Positions 41,920-54,695 are shown, counted from the first letter of the stretch. The stretch is DNA of 64,000 nt from Atriophallophorus winterbourni (GCA_013407085.1 JACCGJ010011267.1:23664-87663); one strand, 5' to 3'. Program-made: numbers and translations. Notes: generated by a model not told the origin, from the sequence alone.

Positions 41920-43760
41920 ATGTACAAAACGTGGTGAAAACTCAAAGCTTTGTATCTTTGCAAATGATATTAAACTTGTGTTAGCTTTTGCGATTATACA
42001 GATATCAGATGCTATAGACTACTTCAACTATGATTCCTCAACCTATTCAAATTTAGGATAATAGTTACAGTTAGAATTCTTAGCTATGCTTCAATATTCG
42101 GGACATGTAACACATTTACCTATATTTATGTTCATTTTTAGGCGAATAAAAGCATTCTTTTAGTTTATACCTTGTTTCCATGATTTACCAGTCCAAGTTT
42201 TATCGTGAGCAAAATAATTTAATAAAACACAAAATTTCGATACATAAAATAATTAATTTTTATGATTAAAAATGTATGAATGTGATATCCAATCAGTTTG
42301 CATATGGTCAGGCAAAATATATCTAACGCCATTCGTGCACTTTTATTTCACTTTCTCAGAATTGTATGACTTTCAAATATCTTCCTAATCGCATTACTCA
42401 CTGTTGGATTGAAAACATTGCATTGAATATATTTATGCTGTTTATACATTTCGCTGCATTTCTGCGTACATTAGTTATTCTCATCCGGATGTACTCTTCT
42501 TATTCTCTAGTTCAGATACTCCATTCAAATGAATTCTCATTATTATTGAATATTTTAGAAAATTTTACCGCAAATGTTTGCTACCATTTCCAAATTTTGA
42601 GGCAAATAACATTTTTTGAATTTGAATGTCTTGCTATTCATTCAATTTTTTATTATGCTGTAAACATTTTGAAATCTTCATCGTGTATTTAATGGCTTGA
42701 TTCACCAAGAATAAATTATTATGAATAATATCCAAACAGGAACGAATGCCAATTGAAGCACTTAAATGTATACTAATTCAGCGGAGAGTTGACGTTTTAA
42801 ATAAGACAAAAACGGCTGTAATGCTGTCTAACAATTTTCTGTATTTAAGTTTGACCCTTAGGACAAAGAATTTCAAAATAAGCTCACATTACGCTGTGTT
42901 GGACAACATCAATCATAAAAATCGAAGAGAAAAAATGTTGAATGCACAAGGCGTGTGTCAGTGGTTTGCGTCCGTATTTATGGATGACTGATCCATTTTC
43001 AGTCTGCATAGAAATAAAGTTGCACGAGCTCTGTCGTTCTCAGAAGGAGGAATCAAAAAGAAGTGGACGGGTCCTAAACAAACGTTAGATGACTTTGAGA
43101 AGAATCGCCAACTGCAGTTTTCGTCTTTAGTGAGTTACTTGCGAGTATCCCAGTGGTTTTCTCGGGGGTACGTAAGCACAAGGCTTCACATTACCGCTTG
43201 TTTTACCAACAAATGTCGTGATCATTATTTGAACGGCGAGATGATGAGAAGTAGGATCCAGTGATTTGAGAATCTTTCATGAAATTTAGAGTTATGCTTT
43301 CTGGAAAAAAGCAAATTAGCTGTTACATCTAAACTTAAAGCATCGTAATTACCTTATACATTTGAGCATCACAAGCACATGGCTGATTAGTAATAAAAGC
43401 AATGTAGAAAAGATTTGGTTAATAATGAATGGATGAAACTGTAGCGGTTAATCCAGTGGAGATTCCACCACTAACTGCGTACGCCTTCTGATTATTGTAC
43501 CCAAAAAAATAGGAACACACTTCTCAACGTAACACGGCATACGGATCCAAAACAATCAGACGATAGACTTGTCCCAAAACAGAACACGTGAGCAGCGTGA
43601 ATAATATTTTGAAATTGTGTACATATTTACATGTATGATTATAACAAAACAACTGACAAAATATGTAGGATTGGTGTAATCAAATATACAACGATGAAAA
43701 CACCATAAACAAATAAACCTTCGAAATAAGGTATTGTAGCGGAGTCCGGCTAACCAAATT
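41920..43760. other. Long AT-rich stretch without a recognised gene
   Basis: Open frames here (for example 42366-42692 plus, hydrophobic) have no recognisable motif and no clear splice context. Confidence 0.35.
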
Positions 43761-43764
43761 GTGG

Positions 43765-43930
43765 CTGTAAGAATAATAACAACAATGGCTACACTATTTT
43801 CTAAATGAATAAAATAGAAGATTCAGAATAACTCACCAAGCGCCAATGTGAGCTGAGTGAAAACATTGTGATAGAAAAGGTCAGTTACTCTTTCTCTGTG
43901 ATGTCAAGGACTTAGAGAACAGAAAATAAT
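43765..43930 (+). repeat. Dispersed AT-rich repeat, copy 2
   Basis: Matches 40660-40815 with scattered differences (GATAGAAAAGGTCAGTTACT, GATGTCAAGGACTTAG). Confidence 0.4.
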
Positions 43931-44189
43931 CAGCCACGAAAGCTTTTACCCGGTGCATTGAAGTACACTATACATCTTTACCCCATCCAAACGGTTGAAA
44001 ACAATTTCTGCACTACGGATTTTTACGTGATTCCTGAACTGATCGGTAAGCAAACTAATCCTATTTTAACTACATATGTTATTCGTAATTCGCATATTAT
44101 TCTGTAGTTTTTGTAAAGTTATGTGCTATTAGACCATTACATTGAATTACATTGAATTGAGGTTGATTTCGTTCTGACCTCGCTGGCAT

Positions 44190-44870
44190 AAAAGGTGAGG
44201 TTTTGTTGTCCCTCTACAAGGCAATAGTAAGGCCACATTTAGAATACTGTATCTAGGCTTGAAAGCCATATTACCATAAGGATATGGCGCAGTCAGAAAA
44301 GGTACGTAAGCTGGCCACTCGCATGATCGAGCGGTTAGCATTTGGACTTATTCGCTTTGAAGGATGCAACTTAGGGAAGATGTTTTAGAGACGTGTTAGG
44401 TTGTCAAATGATTAAGTTGTCTCAAAATAAATGACCTCTTTTGGTTTTCTATTTTAATTGGTACAAGAGTGCATAGTCTTAATCTAAATTAACATCACAC
44501 CAGACTGGAATCCAGAACGCATCTCTATAGCATCCGTGTAGTGAACACGTAGAATTCAATTCCCGCAGATCAACTAACGGCAACTTCATTAAATGTGTTC
44601 AAACATTGACTGGACAAACGTTGGCAGGTTCTCTTTCCGGAACATTACCCTTAAGACTGAAACCAATTACATTTATTGTCAAAAAACACAAAAATGATCG
44701 GAAAATCTTTTTAAAACACAAAAAGCGTTTCTTTTTCATTTTTTGTTATGGTTGAAATAAACTGCTGCCCATTGTCTTTTCATTAGATTGGACACGCAAC
44801 ATGCTTTAACTCTCACACCTTACGGTGATGAGACCACTACCATCTTCGATTCACATGTACCCATGCCTGT
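44190..44870 (+). pseudogene. CR1-like LINE (family A), C-terminal scrap and 3' UTR
   Basis: The plus strand reads LLSLYKAIVRPHLEYC, KVRKLATRMIERLAFG and later GRFSFRNITLKTE, the same family as the minus-strand element at 50.5-54.6 kb. The 3' UTR hairpin is present at 44810-44833. Confidence 0.65.
44810..44833 (+). other. Conserved 3' UTR hairpin of CR1-like family A
   Basis: CTCTCACACC-TTAC-GGTGATGAGA folds into a stem with a four-base loop. The same hairpin occurs at 50502-50522 and 61883-61904, next to the 3' ends of two other copies. LINE polymerases often recognise such 3' structures. Confidence 0.55.
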
Positions 44871-45129
44871 GCTTACTACGAATCAATCCTGGTAGTGGCG
44901 AGTGTTCTCACACACACCTCCGATAGAATCTGGGCACTCCTTTCGACTTGGTCGATTATCGCCCAGTGATACTGATACTGATAATAAAGTTCCAGAAAGA
45001 ACAGAATTCCGAGTAACGAATAAAGTTGTTGTTTAGATAAACTCGATTTGTTTCGCTTGTAGTGGATAGTGGGGAGTGGATTCTGAGGCTGCGTGTGTTA
45101 CAGTTATATCCACATACAATTTGGACTCC

Positions 45130-45261
45130 CAGACAACCACAGAAGAACGAAAACCGTGTGTAGAAAAAAGTGTATTGTAATTAATGTAAGTTTAACAACA
45201 AGAAAATTTGAATTACGGAATTATTGATTACTATTGATTAAATATTTGAAACTTCACCACA
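45130..45261 (-). mobile_element. Gypsy-like LTR (3' copy), inner part
   Basis: On the minus strand the LTR starts TGTGGTGAAGTTTC at 45261, directly after the polypurine tract. About 120 bp match the right-hand copy at 48612-48730 in the same orientation. The LTR continues leftward for an unknown length, probably past 45000, because the other copy is truncated. Confidence 0.75.
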
Positions 45262-45263
45262 GA

Positions 45264-45273
45264 TTCCCCTCCT
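45264..45273 (-). promoter_or_regulatory. Polypurine tract of the Gypsy-like element
   Basis: AGGAGGGGAA on the minus strand, two bases before the LTR start, the primer site for plus-strand synthesis in LTR retrotransposons. Confidence 0.75.
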
Positions 45274-47745
45274 AGAGCGTCGAACAAGAAAAAGACGCTC
45301 GAAAAAAACAACAGGTTATAAAATCGTCAAACTTTTGGGGGAAATGTACCTTGTGGATTGAGTGTGTTTGTCTGTCGGGTGGTTTGAGACAGGAACGGAA
45401 TGGGGGTTTATCAGGGGTAAGGTTGGTTTCTGGCGAATGAGATAAGGGGACGTGTTGTTCAGTAGTAGATGTCTGTGGAGTAATGTTTCGGATATTTTCT
45501 TTCGCTTTCGATGTTGGTTCTACGTAAGCGACTTTCAGACGATCGATACTGATGGATTCTCTTGATCCATTCCGGTCAATTATGAAATACTTATGATGCC
45601 TGCTAAGCACCTTGAACGGACTAATATACGGTTGTTGAAGTGGTCGACGTACATGATCGGCGCGCACAAACACAAAGTCTCAGGTAGACAAGTCAGCTGG
45701 GATGTAGAACTGTTGAGCGTGTTGGCGAGTTGGGATAGCTCGTAATGATTTCATGAAGTTGCGAAGGCGACTGACATATTGTGAAGCTGTAAGATCATTT
45801 GGTGCATCAGAAAATGTCAGAAATTCGCCAGGTAGGTTCAGTGTACTCCCGTACAGCATCTCAGCAATTGAGCAACCCAGGTCTTCTTTAACGGTTGTAC
45901 GGATACCAAGAAGCACCAATGGCAATGACTCGGACCAACGTTCTGAATTCCCGTGACTCATGATTGCGGCTTTGAGTTGTCGGTGAAATATTTGGACTAA
46001 GCCATTTGAAGAAAGATGGTAGGCTGTAGTCTGCATGTGCTTTGTACCGAGTGTTCTATTCCATTCCCGAAAAAGCGTTGACTGAAATTGGGAAACTGTC
46101 AGTGGTAATAGTGTTCGGTACACAAAAGTTGGTGATCCAATGTTGAACGAAAGATTTCGCAACCGTTTCTGCACTGATATCATGAATGGCTACAGCCAAT
46201 GGCCAACGGGTAAAACGGTCGACGCAGGTCAATATATAGGAGCAACCGTTAGAGACCGCTAATAAACCAACGAGATCCAAGTGAACGTGCAGGAAGCGCT
46301 CCGTAACCGGTGGAAATACACCAGGGGAACTGATGGTGTGACGTTGAAATTTGCTTTGTTGACATCGGAGGCAGCTCTTGGTCCAAAGTTGAATGTTTTT
46401 ATGCATTTCGGATCAAAGATAACGAGAGCTAATCAGCCTCCGAGTAGCTTTTACTCCGAGATATGATAAACCATGCAAATGCTCGAATACGGTACGTCTC
46501 AAATCTGATGGAACAATTGGACGGGCTTTACCAGTAGACATGTCACAAACAAGATAATAATTGGAATTAGGTATCGGAATACGGCGGATTTTACCTGATT
46601 GTGAAGTAATATACCAATTTATTACAGGGTCGTCTTGCTGCGAACGTGCTAATTGCTCAAAGTCGATTCCAGGCAGGTCAATAGGACTTAACTGAATCCG
46701 AGAGAATGTATCCGCAACTGTGTTTGACGAGCCGGAAAGATATCGAATGTCACTCGTGAATTGCGAAATATAATCCAAGTGACGTATTTCTCGAGGCGAA
46801 TATCGATCCGATGGTGCGGAAACAGCAAACGTTAAGGGCTTTTGATCGGTCCATACTGTGAAATCACGGCCTTCAAGCAAATGTCTAAAATGTCGTATCG
46901 CATAATAGGTAGCCAGTAACACACAGCCGAACGTAGTATATCGAGTATGAGCTGGTTGAAGGCGACGAGAAAAGAAAGCGAGTGGCTTGGTGATATTGTC
47001 TTTTTGTTGTTGAAGGACTGCGCCGACTGCTACTTGTGATGCGTCTGTAGCGAGAGACAACCGAGCATTGGGGTTCGTTGATAAATGAGTCAGTAAAGTG
47101 ACTTTGTGTAGTGCAGATTTGAGTTGTTCGAATGATTTGATGACTTCGTCATTCATTTCAAATTCACGTTTCTTTCCACGTAACAAGTCAATCAATGGTT
47201 GTGAAATCATAGCACATTGTGGAATAAAGCGTCTATAATAGTTGACCAAACCCAAGAAACGTCTGACTTGACGGATGGAGCTGGGACATGGATAATCTTG
47301 GAAAGCTGATAGTTTTTGAGGTAACAGTTTTATACCGGAACTATCAATTCGGTGTCCAAGAATTTCGATAGAACTCACATCAAACAGACATTTATCGGGA
47401 TTAATCACAATGCCGTAGTGGGATAGACGTTGGAATACTTCACGAAGGTATTCAAGGTGTTCAGCGGGATTTGTACTTGCGACTAGGACATCATCAATGT
47501 ACACGTAGACGAAAGATAAACCGAGGAAAACTTGGTCCATGAATTTCTGGAAGGTCTGTGCAGCATTGCGTAGACCGAATGGCATTCTAAGAAATTCGAG
47601 CAGACCAAATGGAGTGGTGATGGCAGTTTTGGGAATATCTTCGTCAGCTACGGGAATTTGATGATATGCCCGCACTAAATCCAACTTTGAGAACACCGAT
47701 TTTCCGTGAAGAGATAGTGCAAAGTCTTGTATGTCACACATGTCT
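45272..47745 (-). pseudogene. Gypsy-like pol: reverse transcriptase, RNase H and integrase
   Basis: The long minus-strand frame (46413-47741) begins inside the RT at [20 protein letters not shown], with [13 protein letters not shown] (catalytic YIDD), [19 protein letters not shown], RNase H ([29 protein letters not shown]) and the integrase zinc-region start ([17 protein letters not shown]). The integrase continues in other frames: CLRCQQSKFQRH, HLDLVGLL (first Asp), TITTD (second Asp) and, after a frameshift near 46095, SSNGLVQIFHRQLKAAI, where the third catalytic residue Glu is replaced by Gln. A C-terminal domain ends at 45272. The missing N-terminal RT and protease lie inverted at 47750-48605. 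Confidence 0.9.
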
Positions 47746-47749
47746 CACA

Positions 47750-48605
47750 TTTCGAACACTAAACCACACAGTCAAACACGAACATCTGAGCTATGCTACT
47801 ATCATCGCCGTTTCGGAGCGAAAGCCTTGCATTGCACGTCCCCATGCAGCTTCAAATCACAACACCACAATCAGGGAAACCGCGAAGCCGGACAGTAGAA
47901 GCGGCAGCTCTGTCTGGCAATACCACCAGCCGCTTATTCTACGTCACTGATGGTTCAACAAAAATGCGTTTTCTGATCGACACGGGAGCCGAACGGAGCG
48001 TTATCCCACCCACAAACTCAGAACGCAAAAACCACTCTTCATTGACTCTACAAGCAGCGAACAGTACTCGAATAACCACATACGACCAACATCCACTCTC
48101 CATCGACCTCGGTCTCCTACGAAACTTTCGATGGATTTTCACTGTTGCTGATGTAAATACCCCTATCCTGAGAGCCGATTTTCTCTCACACTTTAATCTT
48201 TCAGTCAACATGAGTACACGAAAACTCATTGACAATGTCACAAAGATTAACGTCATCGGCCATTTGTGCAATTCTCCAATAGAAACTATTCGAGTCCTGA
48301 TTCCAGATACTGCTCCGAATAACGTTTCGCTCATCAGGGAATTTTCGGACATCTTTAAACCCTGTACACACGACACCCCTGTGAAGCATGACATCAAACA
48401 CCATATTTCAACCCGTAGACCCCCGGTTTTCAGTAGACCACGCAGACTGGCGCCTAACAAACTTGAAGCTGCCAAACGAGAATTCGAGCATATGATGGAA
48501 CTCGGAATAATCCGTCCATCGAATTCACCTTGGGCCACTGCTCTTCACATAGTCGAAAAGAACAAACCGGACGTCTGGCGTCCATGTGGCGATTATCGTG
48601 CTTAA
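47750..48605 (+). pseudogene. Gypsy-like protease and RT N-terminus, inverted segment
   Basis: The plus strand encodes an aspartic protease (RFLIDTGAERSVIPP, ILRADFLSHFNLSV), then the linker and the start of the RT (KREFEHMMELGIIRPSNSPW, WRPCGDYRA) up to a stop at 48605. The next residues of the RT are found on the minus strand from 47741. The segment has therefore been flipped in place relative to the rest of the element. The frame itself is open for 270 codons. No gag is visible. Confidence 0.85.
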
Positions 48606-48611
48606 AATCGT

Positions 48612-48730
48612 GTAACAAAAACCGTGCGTAGACAAAGAGTGTATTGCAATTAATGTGAGGCTAACAACAAGAAAATTTAGATTACAGAATAATTGATTAC
48701 TATTGATTTAATATTTAAACCGTCACCCTA
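48612..48730 (-). mobile_element. Gypsy-like LTR (5' copy), truncated
   Basis: It matches 45140-45261 in the same orientation (AATTGATTACTATTGATTTA, GTGTATTGCAATTAATGTGA). It is cut at about 48610, where the inverted protease-RT segment ends, so no primer-binding site remains. Confidence 0.7.
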
Positions 48731-48734
48731 CGCT

Positions 48735-49390
48735 GAGCGTTAATGATTCTCACAGTTCACACATTCAAAGCAGTCAGGCCAGACCGCTACGAACCGGTTC
48801 TCACACATATTGATCATGCTTAGCATGCCTTGGAAATCCAAGAATAAAACATTTATTCATTTATTCATTTATTTATTTATTTATTTTATTTATTTAATCA
48901 GCTCAGCCACAGCGAGAGAGAAGGATCTGTGCTGGGTGGACTCAAATGTATATATTTTTACAGGGTCACAATGTTAAAACAATTGTCATTTACCAAATAG
49001 AAATAGAGTAAATACAATATCGACCATTGAAACATTACAAACATGAAGTTCGATGTTTAGCTTTCTTAAGATCATGGTCATGAATTCAAGGCCACATTAG
49101 ATCGGTTTTCTTCAACGCCCTTCGTGAAATCGTGCTTTGCTTCTGTACTGCTCAAGTAACATTGTGCTTGATTACTTTGAGAAACGCCACGAGCCATGGT
49201 CTTTATACACTTCTATTTATACCTGTTGAGACCATGACAACAACGTACAGTCTTTGATTATGTGCCACTTGCCTGGATCCAGACTAGTAAACTTCCCCAA
49301 CATTCTAAGCTTCAATAGTAGATTATACCATGAATGGCCTACCATATTTCCGCAAATTGTCTAATAATAAAACTGATAAAAACATATTGT
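48735..49390. other. Repeat debris with a (TTTA)n run
   Basis: A LINE 3' end (GCATGCCTTGGAAATCCAAG) runs into TTTATT repeats at 48855-48897. Words at 48910-48975 recur at 40920-40985. No gene is supported. Confidence 0.5.
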
Positions 49391-49394
49391 TCAA

Positions 49395-49500
49395 TTTTCC
49401 TTCACATATTTGTCTAGGCCTGGGAAAAGTGACAGCATCTCAGCCCACATGCAGTTTATGATTATGCTACACTTTACCTCGATTAGCATAGTGATTTCAT
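49395..49500 (+). mobile_element. W element, diverged partial copy 9
   Basis: ATATTTGTCTAGGCCTGGGA, then CAGCATCTCAGCCCACATGC and ACTTTACCTCGATTAGC keep W order with many changes. An older scrap lies near 49250-49290. Confidence 0.5.
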
Positions 49501-49929
49501 AAGTCATACATTGTTCACGCATATTATTGAATTGTTTCCTAAATCGATGACCTCTCACCACGCCATGAAAATGAACTCCGTCCTTACTTTCCAGAAATCC
49601 GGAAAGAAGAACGTGCAAAACGTGTGATCTGTCTACTCAATATCAAAAAGCCGAGAGCTCAACAGCATACGTCGAAGGAAATCTGTGCGCGTGATTGGCT
49701 TATATCCACCTTCAGCCCTGCGCAACCTTGAGTTAAACTTGCAGTCCTAGTCACCAAGTAAAGATATCCCGCATCTTTGGTCGAATCGACATCGTCCAAC
49801 TAGAAACTCAAGCAATGAATCTGAGTTCGAAGCCAGAAGAATTAAAATCTAGTGTAGAAATCAGGTGGAATATTACAAACGGACACCTTTTACAACTACA
49901 GAATAGTTTTGCTCCTCTACAACCAGTGA

Positions 49930-50450
49930 GAAAGTGAGGAAACCCCCCGGTGGAGCGCGTCTATTTGCAAGGCTGTTAGATGTCGTGACCGTAGCTGGAG
50001 GGCTTACAAATTCTGTGGAACTCACAGATCTAGACTGCAGTACATGCAGACCAGAAATTCAGCTGTTGCGCTGCAAACAAAAGCTAAAAGCTACTTCGAA
50101 TCCCGAACTGCCAAAAAAGCAAACATTAACTTAAAAGCTTTTTATGTCTAAGTTCAGTCCAAGCGATCATTAAGAGAAGAAAAAGGTAAGTTAGTGCTGG
50201 ATGATTGCATTACGGGTTTGACTGCACCGGAAATAGCCGATGCGTTGCATTCATTCTTCTGTCGTGTTTATCGGTACGATTCAGATAACTGTTTAGAAAC
50301 TCACGAGTGCAGAGCACCCCTTTTAGCTCGGCGGAGGTTAATCGGGAAATGGTCACCACAGTTCTGTCACAGCTGGATAAAACGAAGTCAGCTGGCCCCG
50401 ACGGTATACTTCGGAGGTGTGCTTGAAAACATCTGCCACTACCAGGATTG
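49930..50450 (+). pseudogene. CR1-like LINE, linker before the RT
   Basis: Plus-strand frames read MQTRNSAVALQTKAKSYFES, then LKAFYV, GKLVLDDCITGLTAPEIADA and, after shifts, SQLDKTKSAGPDGI, the entry block of CR1-type RT. It stops there; the RT is absent. Confidence 0.65.
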
Positions 50451-50454
50451 ATTC

Positions 50455-53400
50455 GTAAGTAACACTGGCGTGTGAAACTGTGAATGTAAGATGGAAGAGG
50501 TCTCATCACCGAAAGGTGAGAGAGTTATGCATGTTGCATGTCCAATTGAATGAAAAGACGATGGACAGCAGTTTATTTCCACAAGTACGAAAAAACGAAA
50601 ACGAAACTCTTTTTTGTTTCAAATTTTTTTTCGAATTTTTTAATCCAGTCTTAAGGGTAATGCTCCGGGAAGAGCACCTGCCACAGTTCGTCCAGCCCAT
50701 GTTTGAACGCAATTACTGAAGTTGCTATGATTAGTTCTGCGGGAAGTGAGTTCCACGCGTTCACTATACGGATGCTAAAAAAGTGCGTTCTGGATTTGAG
50801 CCTGGCGCGCTGTTTAGTTAGCTTAAGACTGTGCCCTCGTGTACCAAGAAAAAGAAAAGAACGGAAAGAAGTCATCGAATTCGAGAAAACTTAATCCTTC
50901 GACAACCTTGAAGGTCGCTATAAGATCCTTCTTAAGTTGCCTCCTCCAAATGAGAAAAGTCCTAGTGTTAATAGACGATTTTCATAATTGGTGTATGCTA
51001 ACCCCTCGATCATGCGAGTGGCCAGCTTCTGTACCTTTTCTAGTTGCACGATATCCTTCTGGTAATACGGCTTCCAAGCCTGGATACAGTATTCTAAATG
51101 TGGCCTTACTATTGCCTTGTAGAGGGGCAATAGCACCTCAGCTTTTCTGCAAGTGAGGGTTGAACGTAGTCGACAGAGTTCCCTCCTGGCCCTTTGAGCT
51201 GGAGCAGCACATTGGTCAGCCCACTTGAAGTTTGCGGAGATTACGATTCCTAGGTCCTCAGTAGACTTTACCCTACGGAACTCCGTGTGAGCTGGGGGCG
51301 TAGACACAATCATGTTGCCTGCCAGTGTAGAGAGCAAGTGACTCTTATCTAGGTTAAGGGGAAGTTCCCACTTACCCGCCCATGCTGTTACAGCTTCCAC
51401 GTCACGTATCAGATCGGAGTTATCCGACCTACCGACAATTGTAACCTCGTCAGCAAACATATCACAGGGTGGGCACAGTTGGTTGGCTAGATCATCAATT
51501 AAGATGAGGAACAGCAGCGGCCCCAAGACTGAGCCCTGGGGAACCCCACTCGTTACATGCGCTTTTGCGGAGTAAGTATCATCCACCCTGACAGTAAAGG
51601 AACGGTCGCTAAGGAATGCTCAACTCCAGCCCAGAAGGTTCCCTGATACTCCTATGGCTGAGAGTTTGAGAAGCAAGAGCCTATGGTTGACTGAATCAAA
51701 GGCCTTACTAAAGTCGAGGTAGAAGACTTCTACAGCTATACCATCATCCATCCTATTAGTAACCTCGTTTTGAGAGCTTAAAAAATTTGTCAGACATGAC
51801 CTACCTTTTAGGAAGCCGTATTGTGCGCCATTCAAAAGAGAGTGTTTAGTTAGATATCCACATATTTTATCGCGGATCAATCTTCCCATAACCTTACATA
51901 GTACAGTAGTGAGGCTAACCGGGCGGTAATTTTTGACCGCCGAGGAAGCTCCTCCCTTATGGATAGGCACTACAACGGCTGTTCTCCAGTCCAAAGGAAG
52001 GGTACCCTGACTGAGGGATGATGTGAAAAGTTCTGTGATCGGCACAGCTAATATAAGCGCTAGCAGTCTGATCATTCGTGGATGGATGCTATCGGGCCCT
52101 GCCGACTTGTTGTAAGCTAGACTTGCCAATATATTCTTGACATGGTGTACCTCGAATGTAAGGTCAGTGCAGAGGGGGCGATCAGCGAGTACACATTGAA
52201 GTGATGGCGCAGAGGCGTTCAAGTTATAATCTCGGCGTTGCACGCCTTGAAAATGCGAGGAAAACAATTGAGCTTTTTCAGTGCTTGCAATGACGGCTGA
52301 GCCATCGTTCCTTCTCGAAGTACCTACACCTTTTCGTGTTGACCCTTTTGATTGAACGTAGCTGTAGTAACGTTTCGGATGAGTATGGGCCTCTTGAGCG
52401 AGTCTCGTTTCGAAAGAAATCTTTGCTGCACGTATCTTGGAAACAGCTATATTTCGCGCTTCTTTGTAACGGGCCCAAGTCCCACATGAGGGAGTAAGCT
52501 TATAACGCCTCCATTTTGCGTCACGGTGACGTACGCTACGGGAAACTGAGGCTGGCCACCATTGAGGTTTACCTTTTTTGCGAACGGGTGAGAGAGGAGC
52601 GAATCGATCCTGAAGTTGAAGGATGGTTTTCTTGATCTGCCCCCACATCCCATCCACATGTTTTGTCATGGGAGTAGCGCTGCTGCCTGTAATAGGGAAG
52701 CCGGGTCGATCAGGTGGAAGCTTCGAGACATCTTAAGTGGGGGTTTACCAAATGACAGAAGTAACTCGCAGGCTAACACTACGTGGTCACTCTTTCCTAG
52801 TGGTGGCAGTAAGACCAAATTTTGTATACCGCTTTCAGGAGTTGAAATAACTAGGTCAAGAATAGACGGAGACTGACCCTCTCTGAATCAAGTTGGTTCG
52901 TTTACGTGTTGGTAAAGTGCATGGGAGTGTAGTCAGTCCAGAAAATCGTTCGCGATTCCTGGGGCATGTGAGGTTTGGTACTCCCAGTTCATTTCGGGTA
53001 GATTAAAATCGCCGAAGATTACAACACGTGGTGCTACGGCTAAAAGAAACGAGAGCTCAATTTGCATCTTCTTCCAAACTAGTGCTCGGACTACGGTGGA
53101 CGCAGCTTACAACTATACGCGAGCATCCGTGCATGAGCAAGGAAGATATTATCTGCACATTCGTTGTAGAAAAAGAAATACTTTTTTCGAAGGGAATAGC
53201 GTTATCAATAAGGAGGAAAGCCCCTCCTGCTAGCTTACCCGGAGGTCGATCGCTTCTTATGGCGCTAAACCTATCCGCGATAAAAGCTGGTATGTGGTCA
53301 TCATGAGACAACAATGATTCCGTGACCCACAATTTTGTAGTGAGTGTCATCAACTCTACAGAGGAGTTCAGCCCATTTATTTCTTATGCTACAAGCGTTT

Positions 53401-53600
53401 GTATAGAACAGAAGGGCAATATCATATGGGGACAGACTCCCGGTGTTAGGGTTACCTAAGAGCTCTTTGTCCTCGGGCGTAATGCCGGAGGTTGCTTCGC
53501 GTTTTTTTGAAGGCTGAATTTCATCAAGAAATACAGCATTCGTTTTTTGAAACAGACGACAACTCCTGGCATCTAGTTTCATCTTCATTGTCTGAGTCCC
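50455..53600 (-). pseudogene. CR1-like LINE (family A), ORF2: endonuclease and reverse transcriptase
   Basis: Minus-strand endonuclease blocks (TNACSIRNKWAELLCRVDDT, ESLLSHDDHIPAF, FNLPEMNWEYQTS, SPSILDLVIS) run from ~53470 to 52780 with frame changes. A 349-codon frame (51620-52669) holds the linker and RT fingers (KSAGPDSIHPRM, NYRPVSLTTVLCKVM, VEVFYLDFSKAFDSVNHRL). One in-frame TGA at 51620-51622 separates it from SGVPQGSVLGPLLFLILIDD and MFADEVTIVG, where the catalytic FADD is FADE. The post-palm region ends in VNAWNSLPAELI (~50740). The 3' UTR carries a hairpin at 50502-50522. With ORF1 upstream this is the most complete LINE in the window. Confidence 0.85.
50502..50522 (-). other. Conserved 3' UTR hairpin of CR1-like family A
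   Basis: CTCATCACC-GAAA-GGTGAGAG, a stem with a GNRA-type tetraloop in plus-strand reading. The minus-strand reading is nearly identical to 44810-44833. Confidence 0.55.
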
Positions 53601-54605
53601 TACAACTCATCCACGATTCGAACTTTAAAGGACGTAGCACGACAGCAGCGCTCTTTAATGATGGAGTATAATTCTCCTGTGTTAGCGTCATCGCCCACTT
53701 TTGTCATTTTCTAAGTTTCGCCTTGGGAGCGAATTTGGTGAGCTACGATATACAGCTTACTTTGACTTTCTAGCTCTAATTGGACTAGAAGTTTACAGGT
53801 GTGCCGGGTGTCCGGTTGCACGATGCATTTTCCTTCGACTCAGTTAAGTTTCTCTGCTTTCAAAAGAAAGTAGTCACGATCACATTGCTTTGTGAATTCG
53901 ACTAAAATTGGCCGCGGCGATCTGGTAGATGCGTCAATTGGGCCACCCCTCCATTTCATGACCCTGTGAACTCGCTTCAGCGGAGTAGTCGGTCTCATGC
54001 CTGAAGCACGCAGTGGGTCGATAACCTTTCTCCGTTCGCTTTCCTTACGAGCCTTTGATTCTCAGGTAAAAGGCTCAACCTGAATTAAAATTAGGACATT
54101 TTTAGCCTGTGTTGAGCTAACTTGGTTTCTGGCTTGCAGCTCAGCAACCACTTTTCCTAAATGGTGGACTTCCAGAGCTAAAGCGCGAACATCCTTAGTC
54201 GGGCTAATGTGAACACCCCGATTTTCTTTAACTTTCTTCCATGGAGCCTTTGGAGGACAGGAGGATGGTGATGGTTTCGCCTTCTGTGATCTCAAGGGTG
54301 TGGTATGCTGGCTGGAGGTAGACGGGACAACTGACCTAGCTACTTCGGCAAACGTTTCGGGTTTCGGAGACGGACGTGGAGGAGAACGCTCACGTTCCTC
54401 AAGACGCTTACGCTCCTCAACCAAAGCTTCCACGGACTTTATGCAGTCAGCGCATAGCGATGTAAGCCATCGATGCTGACGACAGTCCAGAGCAGTCCAG
54501 GAGTCCAGGATGAGCCCAACGCATGCACACGTCGCACTCTATACCTTTGGAAACCGTCTTGTTGCAGCTAGAGTTAAGGCAAATACAAGAATTTTGAATC
54601 ATTTT
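53601..54605 (-). pseudogene. CR1-like LINE (family A), ORF1 with PHD-type finger
   Basis: From the ATG at 54605 the minus strand reads a Cys-rich start (SCICLNSSCNK, then IECDVCMRWAHPG), the pattern of the PHD-like finger of CR1 ORF1. After one frame change come EALVEERKRLEERE (coiled coil), a Pro/Ser-rich linker and LALEVHHLGKVVAELQ. Further on, PTTPLKRVHRVMKW and RPILVEFTKQCDRDYFLLKA match the ORF1 domain also present at 55903-56355. A TGA at 54062 and later frame changes show decay. ORF1 products bind RNA or DNA. Confidence 0.75.
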
Positions 54606-54695
54606 GCTAATGTAATCGATGAATCCAAAATTTAATTAATTTCGAAAAATTTAGCAGCGTGGAAATAAAATTCAAACCGGGCGTGACCTTGGTGA

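Noticed and set aside
47939..48538. Minus-strand 199-codon frame over the Gypsy protease region
   Set aside because: The plus strand encodes clear protease and RT motifs; the antisense frame has none.
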